From Sarcophilus harrisii (lineage: Eukaryota; Chordata; Mammalia; Dasyuromorphia; Dasyuridae): a DNA stretch of 64,000 bases. This document shows, piece after piece, positions 25,300-38,400 of the stretch. Every line of letters begins with the position of its first letter. Within the stretch, counting starts at the first letter, position 1. The DNA is taken from contig NC_045426.1 of NCBI RefSeq assembly GCF_902635505.1, positions 332,124,374 through 332,188,373 on the forward strand, given 5' to 3'. Under the pieces are notes generated by a model. The model had not been told where the DNA came from. It saw only the letters and a list, made by a program, of their open reading frames with translations, and ran no database searches. Both the position numbers and the translations under genes were made by a program.

Positions 25300-26250
25300 A
25301 CCCCTTGTGATTTTTGTCTTTATAACTTCGGCTGCCTGGGTCCACCTTGAGCTCAATTCTAACTGTATCCATAACTAAAGCTATGGATACAGCCTATTTT
25401 GCTTTTCTTAGACTGAACTCTGGGAAAAAAAGATGGATGGTCCACACCCCCATAGATGAGGTCTTCAATGTTAGATGTGGTCAGCAGAGAAATTGATAAA
25501 AATTAATCCTTGAGGCAAGCAAGAAGACTCTGATAACAGATCAGTTTAGCTCTAGAGTCCCACCCTTTAGGGAAGTTATTCAGTCTGAAATACAAGTCAA
25601 ACTGCAGGGACCCACCCTCTGTAGAGATCTTGAGCAGTCTCACCTTGCCATGGCCTGTCAGAAATGCTAGTCTCACCCCTGAGGTTAACTTTTCCCTATA
25701 AAATCTACTTATGGACCATCCCCTGGCTGCTGCCTTTCTTTGGGTTAGTCGGCCACATCACTCTGCCTTGTGGTGTCTTTCTCTTTAACCTTCCCTCCCC
25801 AGGCTACATGGTATCTCCCTAACTCCATTATGTTTCTAACCTCAACTTCTCTCTCTAACGCTAACTAAATCTTTAAGGTGCTAAATTCCTTTCAGGATTT
25901 AAACTCCCAGCTAATCACATGCCTCAACCTCATGGGATGCTCCCTTTCTATTGGGTAATTGTGAGTTCCAGTGAGGAACTTATTTTTCATATGCTCTCCC
26001 ACTCTATTTCATATTTACCATTCCTGGTGTCTATTATATTCCTTCATTTTGTCTGTAACCTCTTCCCTAAATAAATTTAGCTTTTGCCAAAGAGAATGAC
26101 CATTGTGAATTCTTCACATGACAGAACCCCAGCTTTGGTGCCTGCCATCATGTGGTGTCTATATCATATACATCACCCACATCATTTTGATCCTCGAACC
26201 ACATTATTTGGTGCTGAACCCCACATCATAAACCACCATCATTTGATAAT
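25300..26250 (+). mobile_element. LTR-like sequence (tentative)
   Basis: CCCTATAAAATC at about 25695 and AAATAAATTTAGC at about 26070 could be the promoter and poly(A) site of an LTR. A repeated word follows (CATGTGGTGTC, GGTGCTGAACCCCAC). Related wording appears at 23793-23900. Fossil; ends uncertain. Confidence 0.45.
25363..25392. repeat. Perfect 11-bp palindrome with 8-bp loop
   Basis: CTGTATCCATA and TATGGATACAG flank an 8-base loop. Confidence 0.85.
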
Positions 26251-26861
26251 TAACCCCAACAGTAATACAAACAGAAAAATAACTTCTCTTGCAATTTGAA
26301 TTCTGTTATTATAAACTCAGTTGTTAAAGAGTTGTCTAAAGATTAGCATTTGGAGTATTTCATTAGGATTATAATGGTGGGTTTATTGATTTGTGTTTCA
26401 GATTCATTATTTGACACGATTATAAGTTTGTTTTAGTTCTACTGGTGATAAAACTTTCATAATGATTAAATCTTAGAGCTACAGAGGTGAAAAGAACTAC
26501 CTTCACACCTAACTTTCTAGAAAGAGAAAATTTGTAAATAGATTACAAATATTTTATGTTAAGGAAGTTCCACCTAAATTTGTTCGGCTATATTAAAGCC
26601 AGGTGTGATAGGATAAATGATTTTCTGAGTAAGTAATTTGGAAATGCATTAAACTGAATTGAGGTCACTTGTTTGGTAATGGGTTTGTTTCACGTTTCAA
26701 ATGCATGATGTTTATGACATTGTCAAATTTGATAAGTAATTTGTCAAACATGCTGTTAGGAAAGGAGCTTCTCTTTTAATCTGAATGTTGTTAGATTATG
26801 AACTGAACTATTAAAAAGGGGGTGAAAAAAACTACTAAGTATTTTATCAGCCTTGTTGATC
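26251..26861. other. No gene recognised
   Basis: AT-rich, no conserved frame; leads into the inverted repeat. Confidence 0.4.
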
Positions 26862-27105
26862 ATGTGTTGTAATAATTGGAAGTATTGTATTTTAAGAAAC
26901 TGGAAACTTCCAAGGTTGCCTATAGAGGAAATTTTATTTGGAATTATTTAGCTAACACTAATTCAAAATTTTTGAAATTATTTGTTGTTATTAAGGTTTA
27001 TCATGATAAGGTTAAAACCTACGAAGCATTTAATTGGGCATGCTTTTGAAAGGGAAGAATATTTGCTTACTTTATGAAAAAGACAATGTAAGAGGGAGAA
27101 AAATC
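26862..27105 (+). repeat. Left arm of 244-bp inverted repeat
   Basis: This 244-bp stretch recurs in reverse orientation at 27876-28119. By eye only about three bases differ (near 26877, 26963 and 27032). No terminal motif of a known transposon and no coding sequence are seen. Confidence 0.9.
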
Positions 27106-27875
27106 TTGTATAAATTTATTTGTAATCCTGCTCTGTAAAATGCCTGAGCAGAGCCAATAGGGAGGAAAAGTTTGGTTGCTTCCCTTAGAAAACTGAATTG
27201 CAAACAGTGGTGGATAAAAAGTGAGTGTTCTGGGGGGAAGGGGCGAGGGGAAGAGGTGCCCAAAGCCAGTAGTAAAGGTTTTAAATGCCTGGCAGACAAC
27301 TGGTGTAGAAGGTGACTAGTTGAAAACTTATACGATTTAAAAGGTGGTAAATTGGGGGAGTTTGGGAATGATGGATCAAGGTTAAGTGTGGATCTTTTGA
27401 AAACAAGCTCCATTAATGAGCATCACCAAAATGCTGAGATTCAATCCATTTTCTCACTCTTGGATTCATTTATCTCCTACCCCTTTGGGTCAGCCATGTT
27501 CCCCCACTTTAAAGATCAGTAAATTTGATATAGTATCTAAAAAGTATTTCTCAAAAAGCAAACTGATATAGGTCTTTAGTCATAGCTACCACATGATGCA
27601 ATATAGTGTACGTGTATAAGACAATAAATACTAAATATATTATACTAAGTATAAATACTACTCTGTTCCAGGCAATGCAGCAAGTGATAGAGATACAAAT
27701 AAGAAAAGGGTTAGGAGAGCAATGATGATAATGGAGTTAAAACCAAGAGAAGCAGCTTGTAGCAAATAGAGATAAACCTTCTGAAAAAGGAGGTTGGGAG
27801 GGTTTTTTTGCTCCATCCTCCAGCCCCCCACACAAGAAAAGTAACAACTCGCAGTAGTGATGCTACTGTAGTAGT
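27106..27875. other. Spacer of the inverted repeat
   Basis: This is non-coding, G-rich in its first half (near 27230-27260). Near 27660 it has a weak piece of an ancient mammalian repeat (TTCCAGGCAATGCAGCAAG). Next to the right arm is a short imperfect palindrome (GCAGTAGTGATGCTACTG, 27851). Confidence 0.5.
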
Positions 27876-28119
27876 GATTTTTCTCCCTCTTACATTGTCT
27901 TTTTCATAAAGTAAGCAAATATTCTTCCCTTTCAAAAGCATGCCCAATTAAATGCTTCATAGGTTTTAACCTTATCATGATAAACCTTAATAACAACAAA
28001 TAATTTCAAAATTTTTGAATTAGTGTTAGCTAAATAATTCCAAATAAAATTTCCTCTATAGGCAACCTTGGAAGTTTCCAGTTTCTTAAAATACAATACT
28101 TCCGATTATTACAACACAT
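27876..28119 (-). repeat. Right arm of 244-bp inverted repeat
   Basis: It is the reverse complement of 26862-27105, about 99% identical, with a 770-bp spacer. Similarity stops abruptly at both ends of both arms. Confidence 0.9.
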
Positions 28120-28600
28120 ATAAAACCACATTTGAAGCAATATCCAAGATGAAGTTTGCTCACAGTAAGTTTGTCAAGGATATGGGTGAGGAGGACGTGA
28201 TGATATTGGGGGAGTCAAAAACCTACCAGCGAAGCTGGTGGCAAATGAATGAATTAATTACTGATAAATGAAGCCAACTGACAAAAGCCAGGTAAAGTCA
28301 AATCCTCCTGTTATAGATAACTGCCTGCGGAAGAGCTCAAATTCCCAGGCAGGATAGGCGAGTAGAAGAGTTAATGTTCTCCATCCACTTTTCCCAAATG
28401 TTCGTCTTTATTAAGCATATCTCTCACACTTGAGTTATATTCTGGCTAACAAAACCACAGAATCCGTGTCTCCCCCAATTATCTATAATGTATATATGTG
28501 TATGTGCACACACACACACACACACTCAAAATAAAAACCATTTACCAATATTTAAAATTTTTAAATTAACAAAAAATAAGCAATCTTTAACATCTCGAAA
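28120..28600. other. No gene; short CA repeat
   Basis: A (CA)n run is at 28508-28524. The short open stretch ending at 28271 starts within the inverted-repeat arm and resembles nothing I know. Confidence 0.5.
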
Positions 28601-28700
28601 CAGGCAGCTAGATGATGCAGTAGAACAGAGCTTTGGGCATGATAGCTCTGCCCTCATGAAGCTTACATTCTAGAGGGCTAAAATATAACCGAGGATCAGT
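28600..28700 (+). repeat. SINE head and ancient-repeat piece
   Basis: GGCAGCTAGATGATGCAGTA is the marsupial SINE start. CTCATGAAGCTTACATTCTA is the wording of an old mammal-wide repeat. Confidence 0.5.
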
Positions 28701-28839
28701 ATAAAACGCATTACAAAATAAAAGTATTCCAACGATGACAACAAACTCCGGGAGTGTCATCACAGAAATGACAGACCAGAGTTTTCTTTGGGGCTTTAAG
28801 GAAGAGCATAGAGCACAGGCAGAGCCTGACACTTCCCCG

Positions 28840-29460
28840 GTGCTGCTCAGCTCCCGGCCAGCTCCAAGCAACCATTCTCTTCCATTCCAGCCCGAGGCTT
28901 CGCGCCTGCTTTGGGGTCGGGGTGTTTTTCCCCCTCTCGGCTGCCTTAGCGTTTTCCAGGAAAGAGGAGAGAAAGGGAAAAAAAAACCTCGAGGGGGAGA
29001 GTCCGGAAGAGGAAGCCCCTCCCCAGGACGACAGTTCTAACATTGACCTGAGAGGAGAGGACATGCCTTCAGCCTTCGGACACGCCTTTCCCGGACTCCG
29101 CAGGACCATGTTCCACTTCCGAAGGCACTGGTGGACTCTGGTCACTCCCGCGTCGTGGGGTCCGCGCCAGGTAGAAGTGGGCACAAAGCCCCCTTATCCT
29201 CCCCCAACCTCCTCCCCGGCTCCTGGGTGAGGGTAGGGCGGATCAGTGGGAGAAAGCGGAGGCTGGAGGGAGCGGGTGGTGGAGGCGCGAGGACCCGCGC
29301 GCTGCGGAGCCTCTCTGGTTCCCTTCGCTGGGTAAGGAAGGTACGCCTCCTGCATACCGAACCCCGGCGGAGACAGCGGGAGCAAGCCTGGGGACTCGCC
29401 ACAGCACGGGGCCTCCTGGACCGCTATCGTGGGTCTCCGGCTTTTTGGACTAAAAAGTTT
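28840..29460 (+). promoter_or_regulatory. CpG-rich promoter region of NIPSNAP3
   Basis: CpG pairs are dense here (for example TTCGCGCC near 28899, CCGCGTCGT near 29149 and CCCGCGCGC near 29294), whereas they are rare in almost all the rest of the window. Exon 1 sits in the middle. No TATA box is seen before the start. This fits a housekeeping CpG-island promoter, as expected for a mitochondrial protein gene. The exact transcription start cannot be read from sequence. Confidence 0.75.
29108..29170 (+). CDS. NIPSNAP3A: NIPSNAP3 exon 1 (coding part)
   Basis: It encodes 21 residues starting MFHFRRHWW and ending WGPRQ, followed by the donor GTAGAA (phase 0). The start at 29108 has A at -3 and gives an N-terminus one residue longer than human 3A. 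It lies inside a CpG-rich stretch. This leader is the least conserved part of the protein, so the start rests on length and Kozak context rather than on similarity. Confidence 0.78.
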
Positions 29461-32400
29461 GGGAAAGGCAGGGCAGTGGAGAAAGTAAAAGCTCGATGTG
29501 AAAAAAGAAACGCCTTCTTTCCCCTCCTTCCCCTACACACACGAATTTGGCATTATGCAAGTGGTGTACCCGAGTCAGGGAACTGTGTAACCCTGAGCAA
29601 GTTATTTAACCTTTGTCTCAATCAGGTTCCTCTATTGTAAAACGGGAATAATAATAGCACTCACCTCACAGGGTTCCTTGGAGGATTAAATAAGAATTTT
29701 CGTAAAGCACTTTGCAAATTTTTAAATGCTATGTGAGTGCTGGCTATCATCACTAATTATTGCTACAACTCAGTTTATATGATACTTTTGTTCTTTAAAT
29801 TGTTTGTGACAGCATAGCTGCCTTGTGTGTAGGCGGACATTACCGGATGAAATACTTTTTTTTAAAAATCTTTTAATCCTGAGATTCAATTCAACAGGTT
29901 TATTATAAAGCTACTATGTGCAAGGTGCCAAAGTCATAGGTTCTTCCTTTCCTTTTCAGCTTTTAATGTTAGAGCAGGATCTCAATTTGCCCAGGATATG
30001 AATTAAACTTAATTCAGTAATTCTTCCATTTATAGATACTTCCGTGGGAGGAAGATAAGATAGTTATGGCGTAGTTTCCAAACTATCCTGTAGCTTGGCG
30101 AAATGGAAAGAGATTTGGACTTGAAGTCAAGAGGACACAACTCTACTTCAGACTTTTTGGGGCAAGTCACTTAATTAACTTCTCAAAACCCCTTTTAATT
30201 CATCTGCAAATGGAGATAACAATAGGGTTTAACGGCTTAACTCATAGGGCTGTAGTGAAGCTCCATTGAGATCGTATACAAAGTGCTACAAACCTTAAAA
30301 TGCAATCGGCTATTAAGAGTTGTCAAATTAATCACCTCATAGACTGCCATCTCGTGAGAACTCCAAACTTGCCCAAATTCAGCATATAGCTGGTTGCTGG
30401 GCTCACCCATATTCAAAGCATTTTTACTTTCCAGTACAATCTTCTTGACAGAATTATGCCAAGGCATGCATAGCCCTTGAGACATCAGTTACTTCCACAG
30501 CACAGTGAGGTATCAGCATCAGAGTGTAGTGGAAGAATAAATATAAAGAATTCAGAATGTGAGACCTTAAAAAGATCATCTGGTCCAAAAGGAGTTTATC
30601 CTCCTTTTGCAGTTAACTCAGAAAAAATGAAATGGCTTCCCCAGAATTACATATATAACGAAAATTACAGAACTCATTACATTACTCAACTACATTACAG
30701 AACTCATTACATTACTCAACTCATTACAGAACTCAACTACATTACTCAAAATCAGGTCTTATGGACAAAGAATATGGTGGGTTTTGTTTTTTTTTATTAC
30801 ATTTTGCTGACTCCTAGAATATATCAGAAGGAATAGATCTTACAGATCTTAAGTCTACTCTGTTTATTTTACAAGAAAATGACCTGAGAACCAGAGGGAA
30901 ATCCAACATTTGGTTTTTACAACCCCAAATCCAGTATCCTTTTTATTCTAATATGACCTCTTAGTTTGAAATTTTGCTTTGAAATTATTGAAATATTTGA
31001 AGTTGGGTTTTTTCTGAGTGTACAGAGCCTTTCATGTTTGTAAAATGGGTGCTTAATAATAGCAATAATGATGTACATTTACGTTGTGTTTTTTGAGGTT
31101 TGCAAAGTGCTTTCCTCACAACAGCTATAGAAAGTAAGGTTGGATTATTATATCCCTCAATGGTATTAGCACCTTCCCTTTGAAATTACCTCCAGTTTGC
31201 CAGTATACGTCTTGTTTTGTAGTTAGTTGTAGAGCTCTTTGAAAACCAAGGCTGTTTTTGCCTTTCTTTATATAACTAGAATTTAGTTAGCATAGTGCCT
31301 GACACATAGTAAACAGGTCATATAAATGCTTGTTGTCTTGGCTTGAGGAAATGCAATGAAGAGATTAAAAGTGACTTCCAAAACAAACAAATGAATGAAT
31401 AAATAGATTTTTTAAAGTGACTTGCCCCAGTTCACAAGTCACACAGTTGTGTCATGAGCTAGGTATCAAATCCAGATTTCTGGACCACGAGTTCAGGGTT
31501 CTTTCCATTTCAGAGACTACCTCAAATTATGACACTACCTCAGAAAAATTATTGTAGATTTTAACTCATGAATTATCAAGCCTGGAAGATAATTTTGTAT
31601 TAAAAAAAAAAAGTGTACTTTACGAAGTCCAGTGTAGTCAGATCTACTGAGCTATTGTGACCAAAAAAGTTCACCTTGTGACAACCTAGTCCACCATCTA
31701 TTTAGTCTCATCATCAAATGACAAAACATTTAGTGTGTGTATCTTGAGATACCTCTTGAGCTTGAGGGTATTGATATAATTTAATGAAAAAACACTGAAT
31801 TTGGAGTAGAACCTGGATTTGACTTCCAGTTTCATTCTTTTGTAATCTTGTACACACCACTTCACCCCTTTTGGCTCCCTTTCCTTATCTGTAAAGTTCA
31901 AAGCTAAAGTTGATCTCCCTTTCCTTAATCTGTAAATTATCTATATATGGAATTAATTCTAGTAATTAGCCCCTCCCTCCCCAAAAGCCTTATTCCTTTG
32001 CCATTTCCTAATCATTCCCACCTCTTATTACTGCCCCTAAATGCCATGAATAAATGTTTGTGTTGAAGTAAGCACAATTTCATAGACACCATAAAATAGT
32101 AAAGCTGTATGGGCAACACTCACTAAATTTCTATTAAGCCCATTGTTGTCATTTTTAGCAATCATTTTATTTGTACCATTTGTTTTGAATGAATCCTATA
32201 AAAATAAACATGCTAATTTGCATGGCTGCTCTCCTGATTTAATAGATCATAGTTAAAATTTAGAGAGATTCAGGGACCAGCTGACCACTTATTCAGAATT
32301 TTGTAGGAGAAATTCATGATAATGTCAGGGAATTAGGCAAGATGATCTTTAAAGCCCCATTTGACTTGATGCTCTAAAAATATAGTTACAAAAGCTGGAA

Positions 32401-35400
32401 AGTGTCCTAAAGATTATCTTGTCTGATTGCTCTATTTTACGGCTGAGGAAAGTGCCCCAAGGCATTTAATGATGTTCCCAGAACCCTTTACTATACCTTG
32501 CTACTTCTTTCTTCCTTCCAAAGTAAATTAAAAATCATAAAATGATAAAATAGATATCCTCTTATTTCCTGCCATTTAATAGTCAATAAACATATATTAA
32601 GGCCTACTATGTGCCAGTGCTGAACATGGCACCTACATTGCCATACCACTAAATATATAAATTGATTTAGTTAGTATTGTTTTTTAATTGTATTTGCACA
32701 GTCCATTCAGGAACAGTTTTGTCAAGTTCTTGACTCAGTTTTCATGATTTTCTTGCTTCACTCTCATTTCTCTTCCCAATTTTTCCTCTACCTCTCTTAC
32801 CTAATTTTCAAAATTCTTTTGAGCTCTTCCATGGCCTTTGAGTAATTAATACTTTTCTTGGCTTTTGATGTAGAAGCTTTTAACTTTATCTTCTTCTGAG
32901 TATATGTTTTAATCTCCCTTGTTATCACAGAAATTTTCTATAATCAGAATTTTTTCCCCATTGTTTGCACATTTTCCCAATTCATTTCTTGACTTTTAAC
33001 TCTTTGTTAAAATGGAACTCTGCTTCCAGCGTGGAGGATGTAAGAAAATCTGGAAACTGAGTCAACAGCTTGATAAGGGAGAAACAAAAGATACTGATGA
33101 AAATAGCACCTAAAAAAAAATAGGTGAAATAATATTTTTTTAAAGAGGTACAAAAATCAATGAGGAGAATGCATTGAAAAGCAGAATTAGCCAAGTGGGA
33201 AGAGAGGCCCAAAAATTCATTGAAGGAAAATACTCCTTAAAAAATAGTATTAGCCAAACAGAAGCTCACTGAAGAAAATAAATTCTTAAAAATTATGATT
33301 GAGCAAATGGAAACTAATATTATTATGAGAAAACAACAAACAAAAAGAATGAAAAGTAGGAACTTTCTCATTGGAAAAATAAATGACCTGGAAAATAGAT
33401 TCAGGAGAGATAATTTAGGAATTACAGGAGTATCTGAAAGCCATTATTTTTTTTAAAAAAAAGAGCCTAGACATCATCTTTCAAGAAATTATCAAGGAAA
33501 ATTGTCTTAATATTCTAGAACTAGAGAATAAAATAGAAATTGAAAGAACACACCAATCATCTTCTGAAGGAGATCCTAAAATGAAAATTCCCAGGAATGC
33601 TATAGCCAAATTCCACAACTCCCAGGCCAAGGAGAAAATATTGCATGAAGCCAGAAAGAAACAATTTAAGTTTTGTGGAACCACAGGATAACACAAGATT
33701 TAGCAGCTTCTAGATTCAAGGATTGGAGGGCTTGAAATATGATATTTTAGAGGACAAAGCAGCTAGGATTATAACCAAAAATCAAAAATTTAATATAATT
33801 CTCAAAAGGAAAAAATGGAAATTCCATGATATAGAGGACTTAAAAGAATTCCCTTTTAAAAATCTTAACAGTATTTTATTTTTTTCCATTTGTATGTAAA
33901 GACAATTTTAACATTAACTTTTGTAAGATTTTGAGTTCCAAATTTTTCTCCCTCTCATCCCTTCTTTCCCCAACTCCTTCCAGCAGGTAATATGATATAG
34001 GCTATACATGTACCATCATATTAAACATTCCATATTAATCATGTTGTAAAAGAAGAATCAGAACAAGAGGGAAAAACCACAAGAAGGAAAAAAAATTTTT
34101 TTCAAGTGAAAATAGTATGTTTCAATGTGCATTTAGACTCCAAAGTTCTTTCTCTGCATGTAGATAGCATTTTCCATCACAAATCTTTTGGAATTGTTTT
34201 AGATCATTGTATTGCTGAGAAAAGATACCTCATAGTTGATCACACACAATGTTGATGTTACTGTGTACAGTGTTTTCCTGGTTCTAGTCACTGCATTCAG
34301 CTTAGTTCATGTAAGTTTTTCTAGGTTTTTCTTAACTCTGCCTCCTCATCATTTCTTATAGAACAGTAGTGTCCCATTACAGTCATATACTACAACTTGT
34401 TCAGCCAATCCCCAATCAATGGACATCCCCTCAATTTACAATTATTCTTTGCCACCACAAAAAAAGCTGCCATAAACATTTTTTGTACATTTGAGTCCTT
34501 TCCCTTTTTTTTTTATGATCCCCCTGATCATAGGGATTTTGCTGAATCATACAGTATGCACAATTTTATAGAATTTTTCACATAGCTCCAAATTGTTTTT
34601 CCAAATGATTGGATCAGTTCACAACTTCACCAACCAGGTGCATTAGTGTCCAGGTTTTCCCACACTTCCTGCAACATTTATTTTTTTTTCCTGTCACATT
34701 ATCCAATCTAATAGGTGGGAGGTAGTACCTCAGAATTGTTTTAATTTGCATTTTTCTAATTAATAGTGATTTAAAGCATTTTTAAATGACTAGATAGCTT
34801 TAATTTCAATATCTGAAATTGCCAGTTTATATCCTTTGTTCAAGCATTCTTGATGAAAAGACCAGAGCTGACTAGAAAATTTCACTTTCAAATAGAAGAT
34901 TCAAGAGAAGCATAAAAGAATAAACAGGAAAGAGAAATCATAAGGGATTTAATAATGTTAAATTGTTTACATTCCTACATAGGAAGAGGATTCTTGTAAC
35001 TCATAAGAATTTTCTCATTATTAGGTCAGTTAGTAAGTATATATAGACAGAAGAAGGCACTGGTATAAATTGAATATGAAGGATTGATATCTAAAAAAAT
35101 AAAATTAAGGGGTAAGGGAGGAATATATTGGAAGAAAAGGAAAGGGAGACACAATGGGGTAAGTTATCATATAAAAGAGGCAACAAAAAGCTTTTACAGT
35201 GGAAAGAAAGAAAGATAGGGAGATGAGGAGGAGTGAACCTTATTCATCATAACATATACCTTCCATTGGGTATAGAAATCTATCTTACCTACAGAAAAGT
35301 AAGAGGGGAAATGATCAAAAGATATACACATTTTTCAGGTAAAGTAATCAAACTTATCTATAGCCATATGAATAAATACCCCAAATCACTATTGATTGGA

Positions 35401-38400
35401 GAAATGCAAATTAAAACAAATAGGAGGGGAAGGAGATAAGAGAAAAAAAGGGATGATAGAAGGGAGGACAGATTGGGGAAGGTTGTAGTCATAAACAAAA
35501 TATTGTTGAGGAAAGATAGGATAAAAGGAAAGAAAAAATAGACTCTATAATGGCCTCATTTCTCAAACAAAATTTATAAAAATCCCAATAGAATGATGAG
35601 CAGGATTCTCTCAAAAAAACCTGGGAAGACTTAAGCTGATGCAAAGTAGCATGTATTATGTACAAAGTAACAGTAATATTATAAGATGATCAGCTGTGAA
35701 TGACTTCACTATTTTCAACATTACAGTGATCCAAGACAACTCTGAAGAACTTATGAAAAATGCTATCCATCCCCAGAGAAAGAACTGATAATGTTTGAAT
35801 ACAGATTGAAACATGCTTTTAAAAAATTATTTTTCTTGAGTATTTTTAATCTATTTTCTTTCACAACATGACCACTATGAAAATACATTTTTGTATGACT
35901 ACACATGTATAACATTAAATTACTTGCTTTTCCAATAAGGAGGGTGGGGATAGAGTGAGGAAGAGAATTTGGAACTCAAAGTTTTTAAAAGGAATGTTTA
36001 AAATTGTTTTTATATGCACTTGGGGAAAAATAAATATTAAGTCTAAAATATTTATTAAGTTTTTTAAAAGACATTCTTTATGTAAAGTTTTCAAATAATA
36101 AGAGAAATACTAAATAATCCTGAGATCCTACCTGACACCAAATTAGGAAAGTCAAAAATACAAAACCTACTCCTGGCATAAGTTTGGCAAATTAGATACA
36201 CAAATATATTTTTGTTGAATTTAAAATCAATACAATCTCTTTGGAAAGTAATAGAGAATTTTACCATTGTAATTACAAGATTATGCATTTCCTTTAAATA
36301 AGTGATCACACTATTCAAATTATGTATATATATATATTTTTAAAATATGCTTAGAAAGTTGTTAGTAGAGGGGGGAAAGGCCTAGTGAACAAAAATAGTC
36401 CTCATAGTACTTACTAAAAGACAAAAACAAAAAAGATGCAAAAGATCTTTTGATTTTGACTAATAAAAATTAGGGTATGCAAATATAATGCTATATTATT
36501 ATGCCACAAGAATTAATCAATGTATAAAGAATTAAAAGGATTATGGGGAGACTTATGTAAAGTAATATAGTCAAGAAAAGAAAACAGGAAAAAAAATAGA
36601 CCAAAAGTGAGTTTCTTGGAAGAAAGTAACAAGTTCTGGAGTATGCTTACCAAATTCAAGATACTCTCTAACAAAATGTAGTCATCTAAAGAAACCATAA
36701 TTTAAACAAAATGTTTGTAACTGCCAAGAGATGTACATAAACCTGGATGTAGTGAATTCATTTCCTAGTAAAATTCACATTTAGTATTTTGTCTCTAATT
36801 TGACAAAATATAAGTTTTATTTCTGATGTAATTTAATTTCCTTTATTTTTTCTTCAGGTATGTGCATCTTTTGCTACAGGTCCCAGACAATATGATAGGA
36901 CATTCTATGAGTTTCGTACTTATACCATACAACCAGCAAAGATGAATGAATTCCTGGAAAACACTAAAAAGCATATTCACCTTCGTACGAATTATTCTGA
37001 ACTAATTGGATATTGGAGACAAGAATTTGGAAATGTGATGAATAAAGTCGTTCATATTTGGAAATATGGTATGTGTCATGCCATTTTAAATGTATCTGTA
37101 TATATATTTGTTAAATAGAATTGTTAAGCAAAAAAATAAATATGTTCAATATTGAATTGATTTATGAATTATTGGAGAAAAGGGATTACAAAAAAGATAT
37201 AAAATATTGTGTAAGTTGGTTTCAGAAATATTGACAGCAATTATACTTTTAAATTCTACATTGTACATTCATTTATTCTGTGTTTAAAGAAAGTATTAGG
37301 TTTATTATGATACTTTTTCTTTCTAGAATTTGGATTCTTCGTTTATAAAATGCTACGTAGTGAGTTTTTAAACCCTTTTTTGCTTCTATGCAAATAATTA
37401 GTGCCAATAACTCAAAAATAAGTTAATAAAATCTTTAAGTCACTTGCCCAGCTTTGACATAACAAATTGAGGATAGTTTCTTCCAGAGCATCATGAGAGG
37501 TAGAAGGGAATAGGATGAAAAGGAAACCAGACAAGGGAATGTTCTGAATGAAGAGATATATTTTCCATTCATTAGTAAAAGGAAGTGATTCTGGAGACAT
37601 GCAAGTAGTCTGCAATATGAACATTCTTTGTGTAGGTCATAGGTTTGTAGCAGGCCAATTCAATACTTCAGACTCAAGATTGGACCAAAATGAAATATTG
37701 CATGAAATATTTAGCAGTTAACCAAAAAAGGATTTTCTTAGCTAGATCAGAGGAAGGATGTTCAGGGTCCACTTCTGAAGGATATTCAACAAGAATATAA
37801 CCTTTATTCCAAGTGAACATTGCTTTCCTGTGCCAGTGTTGGTCAGGTTGCTGGTCTTGAGTCAGAAGCCTTCTGAAAGCAGAGCTAGAACTAAAGCACT
37901 GGCTATTTTGTACTCTGGAAACTAAAAAACTGTATCAGTGACCCAAGCCTTTAATCCTCTGCGCCAATCAAGTCTCAAGTTTTAATACTTTTTTAAGGTA
38001 TAGCCCACATGGCAGGGATACTGGCAGACATTCCTCCTAACATAAGATTATAGCAGTATTTATCATCTATATGTTGGTATGGTATAATTGCTAGATGAAA
38101 AATTAAAGCTCACTTCTTAGATGTTAAATAAGTATTGTAATAAAGATCTGACTTGATTTGCAAGTGGAACCCCCACCACCATCTTGACCATCATCTCCCC
38201 TAAGACTTTGGTGGAGACAGTCCAGAACTTTGGACCCAAAAGCCTTGGAAAAAGTAATGCTTCCAGCCCTGTGCCCCCAGGTCTCATCTTGGAAAGCAAT
38301 CCTGGTAGGGATTCAGTCTGGCAACTGCCTCTGAAGGCATGGCAGCTACAGGTATTAACAATTCAAAAAAGAAAGTTCTTGCCACCAAAGTCCTTTCTGT

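Larger units (their letters stand above)
29171..36857 (+). other. NIPSNAP3 intron 1, repeat-rich
   Basis: A 7.7-kb intron. It holds MIR/CORE-SINE pieces (29530-29760, 30090-30310, 31060-31150, 31410-31530, 32390-32490), an L2 end (31220-31340), a minisatellite (30664-30749), half-L1 and L1 sequence (32700-36045) and otherwise AT-rich filler. Confidence 0.75.

Noticed and set aside
28068-28271. 67-codon + frame crossing the inverted-repeat edge
   Set aside because: The first part is repeat arm and no known protein is recognised; no splice or promoter support.
26251-28600. Possible coding interior of an LTR element
   Set aside because: No gag, pol or env motif was seen in any frame.
28735-29640. 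Several overlapping open frames on both strands near exon 1
   Set aside because: Stops are rare in the CpG-rich region. Only the frame holding exon 1 joins to conserved exons.
29131-29640. 169-codon + frame downstream of exon 1
   Set aside because: It runs from exon 1 into intron 1 in another frame, through CpG-rich sequence and a MIR; no conservation is recognised.
30664-30752. Possible CRISPR-like repeat array
   Set aside because: The units are directly adjacent without spacers, in a mammalian intron; it is a minisatellite.
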